From Papilionanthe hookeriana x Papilionanthe teres (lineage: Eukaryota; Streptophyta; Magnoliopsida; Asparagales; Orchidaceae), in the NCBI GenBank assembly GCA_022702705.1, contig CM040423.1, forward strand, positions 113,889,738-113,953,737: DNA of 64,000 nucleotides, in the 5' to 3' direction. The position numbers and the translations under genes were made by a program. Positions 58,445-64,000 of the stretch are shown piece by piece. Position 1 is the first letter of the stretch; each line of letters starts with the position of its first letter. The notes beneath the pieces were generated by a model. It saw nothing but the letters and a program-made list of their open reading frames with translations, did not search any database and was not told the origin of the DNA.

Positions 58445-60282
58445 GAAACCTACCATGATTCTTCTTAATTTTTATAACCACCATGCTATTTTTTGGTATT
58501 AATTTATAAAAATAGATGCAAAATCTTGGAAAATATAGAACTCTTCATAGAGGTCTCCTCTGACTTTAAAAAAATTAGGGAAAATCCCCCATGATAGAGG
58601 CTACAATATGTTAAAATGAAAAGTCATGGTGAAATGTCTATAGGCATGGAGAATTAAACGAATACATAGGGCATTTAATTAACTAAAAAACATATATGTA
58701 TTAAATAAATTTCAAACAATTTTCACATTATTCTCCTCTATTTACTAAGAAAGAGAGTATTTTTTTTTAATTTTATGATTTTTCTAGGCCAAGATATGGA
58801 TTTTTAAAGTTCAGGTGACTTAAATAAATCAGAAAATTTAGATTTTTCTACTTAACCACCTTAACCTACAGCGGATCAAACTCCACAAGCGGCACGCTCC
58901 CATTTGACGCCGCCAGCTGAGTAGGATGCAACACGGCCCGCAATCTTGTTTCATCACCTCGCTCGGCGCGATCACACGACTGCCTGTCTTCATCCTTGTC
59001 TGGTGTGAACTCGTGACCGTCCACACTAAAACCCTAATTTCTTAGCCTAGACTCAACCAAATCACTTTGGATTTGATCCTGTGGATTCTTCTAAGCATGG
59101 CGAACGTATCCATACGGCTAATCATGGTTTAAATTAACTCTAATTACATTGAGAATTCTGAGAAGCTCGGGAAAAAGAAGAGGTCAATACCTTGGCTTTG
59201 AGAAGTGAAGCTTCGCTCAGAGATGCTCTACACCTTCTTTGGAGTCCCAGGAGATCAAGTATGAAGCCTCTTGGCCTAGTGAATTGCCTTGATATGAAAG
59301 TGACCAGGCCCGATTTGGAGATTTGATGAAAGTCTCTATTGGAGTGGCTTGGTGATGGAGCTTTTAGTGGGGAACTTCTTCTCTTGCTATGGGGATGGTG
59401 TGGGTGAGTTTAATTTGACTTTTGTGGAGTTTAGTGAGGTTTCCTATTTTATGCTCAATTTTAAGCTCAGAAATTGAGCTTAGACAGAGGATTTGGGGGC
59501 TGGAAAATGGTGGGGATTGACTTCTCTATGTTCTGGGAAGGTTTTGGAGTAATTTTGGCAGAGTTTTGTTAAATTCTCCTTCAACCCAAACTTTTGGTCG
59601 TGAAGGGTGGTGGCTTAAATAACCATGGCTGGGGTGGTTGTCAGGGCTTCAATTCAGGTGCAAAGGGCTGCCTAGGTGGAGTGCAGTGGAGCCCCAATGG
59701 AACTTTTAGGCTGACGTGCCCATAGAGTGGAGTTTGGGTTTGGCCAAGTGCAAGGTGGCTCTCAGTTTGGGCTCCTCCGGTGACTAGGCCAGCCGGCCAG
59801 ACCAGGGGAGGTGGCCAGTGGGTCAGGTTAGCCAGTGGCCAAGCCATCATGAGGGGAGCTTAAGTGGTTAATGCATTATGGCAAATCCACCCTAGGTTTA
59901 ACCATTTAAAGAAGGCGATCCCCCAATTTAGGGGACTTTGGTCCATGGCTCCACTAGGGTGAGCTAGGTGGGTCTAGCCCAGTCCTTAGGGTCAACTTTA
60001 TGGCTGTGGATGAGTTGGTTTTGTCACATTTGGTTTAATTTGATTAGATTGGGTCATGGGTCCATTTGGGTCACTTTAGGTTCATATTAGGCTCTTAGGT
60101 TTGAGCTTGGGTGGAGCCCAAATGATTAAGCATTATTGTGTATATGATTGTCATAAATGGTTTAGAGAAGGTTTGGAGTGGTTTTGGATTGCTTTGGGGG
60201 ATCAATATGGTTTGATTTGGGATTTTGGTCATTTTGGGGCAAGTTGGCTATGCTTGGGTCTAGATTGGGCTAGAGTGGGGTT
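58445..60282 (-). repeat. Old LTR D, 5' part (reverse strand)
   Basis: This continues D after the insertion of E. It is homologous to 3,500-6,100 of LTR B, including CATGGAGAATTAAA at 58,645, an eroded GC segment at 58,860-59,040, a TATA-like GGTTATTTAAGCC (reverse strand, about 59,611-59,624) and a GGCCAGCCGGCCAG stretch at 59,787. It ends at 60,282, where the second family begins, so the first ~1.4 kb of the LTR is missing. Confidence 0.75.
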
Positions 60283-60807
60283 TGATCTGCCTTAAAATTA
60301 CTTAGAATTTTATATCAAATTTTTATTAATATTTTAAGTATATTATGCTTTAATGAAAGGTATTTCTTATGTTTTGGTTGCAGGTACAATAAAATGAGTT
60401 TTGAAGAAAAAGAGTTAAAAAAGAGGAAAAATATGCCAAAAAGAGTAAAAAATACAAAGAGGCTGATTCTGGCGCTTAGATGCCAAATTTGGTGCCTAGG
60501 TACTTGACACAGCAGACTAATTCTATAGATTTCTTGGATGGTTATTGACGCTTTCGAACGAATCTAGAAGCCTCTAGACAAATTTCCACATGTTATAAAC
60601 AAGATACAATGAATATAGACACGGGAGAGCTGTTATTAAACGAAGAGATGTGACCTAAATGTGAAGGAATGCATCAATTCGAGCAGAGATCTGGGAGCCT
60701 AGGCGCCTGAAGTGGGCCTAGGCACCAATGTTATTTTCTAGAACATTCATTGAATGTGGACAAATTTTGAAGAGATGTCTTAAGCAACATCTAGTCATTT
60801 CCGGAGA

Positions 60808-60820
60808 TCTATAAATAGAG
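60808..60820 (+). promoter_or_regulatory. TATA box in second-family LTR-like repeat
   Basis: TCTATAAATAGAG, a near-consensus plant TATA box, about 525 bp from the repeat start. Confidence 0.5.
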
Positions 60821-61494
60821 AACCATTCTAGAGTAAGGAAGAGGAGGGAGAATTAATTAACAAATAATTAATTAAGAGTTGTTAAGTAAAGTGTCTTCTT
60901 ATTTTCTTCTTCTTTATTTTAGAGAGAGTTCAGTGTGAATTCGGGAGTCAAAGTTTTGTTAGAGTCTGTGGAGTCAGAGAAACTTCAAAGGATTGCTTGG
61001 ATTACATTCGAGATAAGTATTTATATCTTGTTTCTTATGTTTAGTGCTTTGGATTTGAGTTGTATGAATATGATTTGTGGTGTAATTTTTATGCTTTCTG
61101 AGTAGTCTTCTTCTTTTTCTCCCTACAAATATGAAATGATTTAATAACAGATTTAAATCAGATTTGAGAACTTAATTTCTTATTTTCTAAAAATTTATGA
61201 TGATAAGGTACCTAATCTTAATTTACTTTACAAATTGGCCTCTTGCATTGTTAGATACTATGGAGAATTCTTAAGATCTGACTGTGAGCTAAGAATTCTT
61301 AACTTGTATGTATCACATTTCTCTTTGAAGGTAGATATTAAATCCTTAAAAGGGGAGGGAAAAAAAGAGGGAGATAATCTTTAATGGGCGTAGAATTGAT
61401 TTTTGTTTTTAGTGTGACAGGCTAAATTCAATCAATTTGGTTTTACAAAAGAGGTGACGAGTCATTAGTAAGCCAGACCATAGGCATCCTTTGC

Positions 61495-61510
61495 GGGGGG
61501 GGGGGGGGGG
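61495..61510 (+). repeat. Poly(G) run of 16
   Basis: Sixteen consecutive G inside second-family copy 1. Length may be uncertain in assembly. Confidence 0.8.
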
Positions 61511-62224
61511 AACCTAGAAGTGAGAGTCTAGAAATTCGTTCCTTTTTACTAATAATACATTCTAATACAATCTTTAAAAACTAGCATATGTTCTCTATGA
61601 TCGGACCAATGGGTAAAGGATATATATGCTCCTATTTGCCACAATATCACATTTTTAAAGTTCTCCACTAATTTTAATTGCTTATTAATCATGGAATATT
61701 TCGTATCGGGAAAGAATCTTTGTTTACTGTTTTATTACTTGCCAATTTTCGTATTCTGTATATTTTAATTAGTTTTAAATTAAAAGATTTTTATTAATAG
61801 TTTTCTTTCTTTTAACTTTATTAGTCCTCGTGGGATCGATATCTAGGGTTTTAAAAAGAAAACTCTATATTACTTGAAACGATACGTATACTTTCGTAGT
61901 ACCCCTAATATACGATTTATATTTACTCATAAAAACTTTAATCATTAATTATCGTACATTAGCTACTTAATCAGACTTAGGGTCAAGTTTGCCCATAATT
62001 TTATAAGCTATTTTGCTTACGAAATTGCGGTTGAGTCATGTCGAACCTGGGTCACCCGTGTAAGAGTCAGATATCCTAACCAGACTAGACAACAATGGAA
62101 GATTACTCAGACAATTGATCCAACTCTTTTGTAAAATCCCCAAATGAGTCAAGAAAATAATATTTGAGTGGTATCAGGAAGACTACTTATTTTCGGTAAT
62201 TTAAATACCTCTCACAAAAAGTAT

Positions 62225-62446
62225 TGATCCGCCTTACAATTACATAGAATTTTATGTCATATTTTTATTAATATTTCAAGGATATTATGGTTTAATGAAA
62301 GGTATTTCTTATGTTTTGGTTGCAGGTACAACAAAATAAATTTATGAAGAAGAAGAGTTAAAAAGGAGCAAAAATGAGCCAAAATGAGTAAAAACGCAAA
62401 GAGGCTGATTCTGGTGCATAGGCGCCAAATCTGGCGCCTAGGTGCC
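62225..62446 (+). repeat. Second family, copy 2 (first 222 bp only)
   Basis: TGATCCGCC, then the same first block as copy 1 (TGGTTGCAGGTACAAC, CAAAGAGGCTGATTCTGG), cut at GGTGCC where copy 3 starts. Confidence 0.6.
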
Positions 62447-62953
62447 TGATCTGCCTAAAAAATACTCATTTTTATGCCTTATTTATGATTCAATTCTTAA
62501 GAATATTATGCTTTAATGAAAGGTATTTTCATGTTTTTGGATGTAGATGATTAAAAAAGAGTCTAAGAAAGAAAAAGAAGGATAAATGAGCAAAATGGAG
62601 CTTATGGTGCAAAATTTTGGAATTATTGGCCTGGCACCTAGGCTCCAGAGTCTGGTGCCTAAGCGCTAGTACGATACAATGCTGTTAAGATTTTTTGATG
62701 ACTTTAAGCAGTTATTTTGACTGTGTTAAATGGTTATTGGAGCTTCTAGAAGACTGGAAGTTACTCATAATATATAGGACATGTGATAAAATGTATTTGA
62801 ACACAAGGAAACAGTCTGGATCACGAAGAGGTGTGACCTAATGTGAAGAGGTGTGAAAGACCTAGTCACGGAGTCAGGCGCCTAGGCGCGACGGTTACCT
62901 TCTAGAAGATACATTGAATTTGGATGAATTTTGAAGAGGTGCCTTAAGCAACC
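62447..62953 (+). repeat. Second family, copy 3 (first ~500 bp)
   Basis: TGATCTGCC start, GCTTTAATGAAAGGTATTTT, GGCACCTAGGCTCC, GAAGAGGTGTGACCTAATGT and TTTTGAAGAGGTGCCTTAAG. It is more diverged than copy 2 and stops where copy 4 starts. Confidence 0.55.
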
Positions 62954-64000
62954 TGACCAAAGAAAAATATATTGAGAATTTCATATCAATTTTACATTGA
63001 TTTTGATTATATTGCACTTTGAAGAAATGTATTTTCTATGTTTTGTTGCAGGAATGAAGATTAATAGAAAATGGAGCAAAAAGATGTGAAAAGGAGTGAA
63101 TCTGAATCAAAAAGGACCAAAAGAGACATAAGTTGATCATGGCCGCCGATAGTGCATTTTTCCAGAGATTATAGACAATATTATAAGGGAGCCCGCTGAC
63201 AGTGGGCCTTAGCAGTTGGCCCACGTTATAGAAGGCCGCCGACGACGCCAACAAGACCGCTGAAGGCTCCAACGAGCCCGCCGACGGCGAGAAGGTCGGT
63301 TCAGGCAAAGATTCAACGTATTTGTACGCTTTTTTGAAGGGGTGCTTAAGGGAACTCTTAGGAATTCTCCCATACTCTCTAAAATGGTGAATTTATGTTA
63401 GGAAAAAAGGAGGAAAGAAGAGAAAAAAAAGAGAGGAATGTTTAGGATTCTGAGATTAAGAGTAGAAATGTTGATTTTTCCATTTTGGAGAGATTGGAGA
63501 AGAGATTTTGAGAGAATTTGTAAGGAGATGTTCTAGCATTGCATGGATCGACGGGAGATTTTATGGGAGAGATCTTCATCTTTCTTCCAAAGGGAAAAAG
63601 CTAAGTATTGTTCTTCATTATCTTATGATTTTGTAAACACTTGCGTAGTGGATTTGCTTTGGTAAAATTAAGTTTTCGTTATGTTTTATTCTTACTTTGT
63701 TACGTATCACTCTTACTTTTTCTTCTTCGTTAGAAATAGTGGCATGAGAAGATTATGCCATTCTTTTCCTTTTACTTTTTTTTTGTAATGAGTAGAATTC
63801 ATGTTTAGGATATTGGGATTCTTGCTAAAAGATATTTTAATTATAAATGTGATGGTTTTTACTTGCACTTCAATTACATTGCAATAAGAGCCCATTGTAG
63901 TGTTAAAATTCGTTGTAATTGTGTTAAGTCCAGAAAGGGCATATGTAATTCTCAACAAAGTGGAACCACATTCAAATTCCATGGATGGTGGAGTTCATGG
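62954..64000 (+). repeat. Second family, copy 4 (diverged, runs off the window)
   Basis: TGACC start, then GAATTTCATATCAATTTTAC and CTATGTTTTGTTGCAGGAAT parallel the first block, and GGGGTGCTTAAGGGAACTC (63,340) parallels the pre-TATA block of copy 1. The remainder resembles copy 1 downstream only loosely. ORFs 63,036-63,308 and 63,713-63,982 (reverse strand) have no gene features. Confidence 0.45.

Larger units (their letters stand above)
60283..62224 (+). repeat. Second LTR-type family, copy 1 (about 1.9 kb)
   Basis: It starts TGATCTGCC and includes TATGTTTTGGTTGCAGGTAC, GGAGCCTAGGCGCCTG, a TATA box CTATAAATAGAG (60,809-60,820) and, near the end, TCCTCGTGGGATCGATATC followed by CTATATTACTTGAAACGATA (61,825-61,890). 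That last pair resembles the U5 end of plant Athila/Tat-type LTRs from general knowledge. No coding region is present. The exact 3' end is unclear. Confidence 0.55.

Noticed and set aside
63713..63982. 89-codon reverse-strand ORF at the window end
   Set aside because: Low-complexity A/T-rich sequence inside a diverged repeat copy; no recognisable protein.

Overview
The window looks like repeat-rich nuclear DNA of a seed plant with a large genome. I found no host gene, tRNA or rRNA. Almost everything belongs to one giant Ty3/gypsy LTR-retrotransposon family of the Tat/Ogre group, plus pieces of a second, smaller LTR-type repeat family. The Tat/Ogre placement rests on four things: ORF1-like coding before gag, gag-PR-RT-RNaseH-(second RNase H)-INT order, a primer-binding site resembling the tRNA-Arg type, and a long 3' region with tandem repeats.

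Layout. Bases 1-361 are the C-terminal end of an integrase on the + strand (element A), cut at about 365. Bases ~362-18,502 are a reverse-strand element (B): a truncated 3' LTR (362-7,033), then its internal region running leftward from gag (start at 18,388) to the tandem repeats (7,555-8,880). Bases 18,503-46,253 are a + strand element (C) with both LTRs (about 7.3 kb each) and a complete set of internal regions, about 27.75 kb in all. Bases 46,254-47,040 are reverse-strand pieces of the second family, and 47,041-47,750 are unassigned. Bases 47,751-60,282 are an old, diverged reverse-strand LTR of the giant family (D), split by a 7,497-bp solo LTR (E, 50,948-58,444) that is flanked by a decayed 5-bp target duplication. 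From 60,283 to the end there are four same-strand, successively truncated copies of the second family.

The most notable feature is an extra coding module between integrase and the 3' tandem repeats in both B and C. Its pieces match plant ALKBH9-type AlkB dioxygenases, the Fe(II)/2-oxoglutarate family that includes RNA m6A demethylases. The HxD iron-binding motif, the distal His and the 2-oxoglutarate-binding Arg can be read in both copies. The giant family has therefore apparently captured a host RNA demethylase gene and carries it as a fixed part of its genome. A plausible role, by inference only, is removal of m6A from the element's own RNA.

All long coding regions here contain frameshifts or stops, so B and C appear non-autonomous as read. 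The indel density is high enough that some of it may be assembly error. The LTRs carry a TATA-type promoter, a CpG-rich leader, an A/T pentamer tract, a terminal hairpin and a conserved 26-nt segment bounded by splice-like AG and GT.
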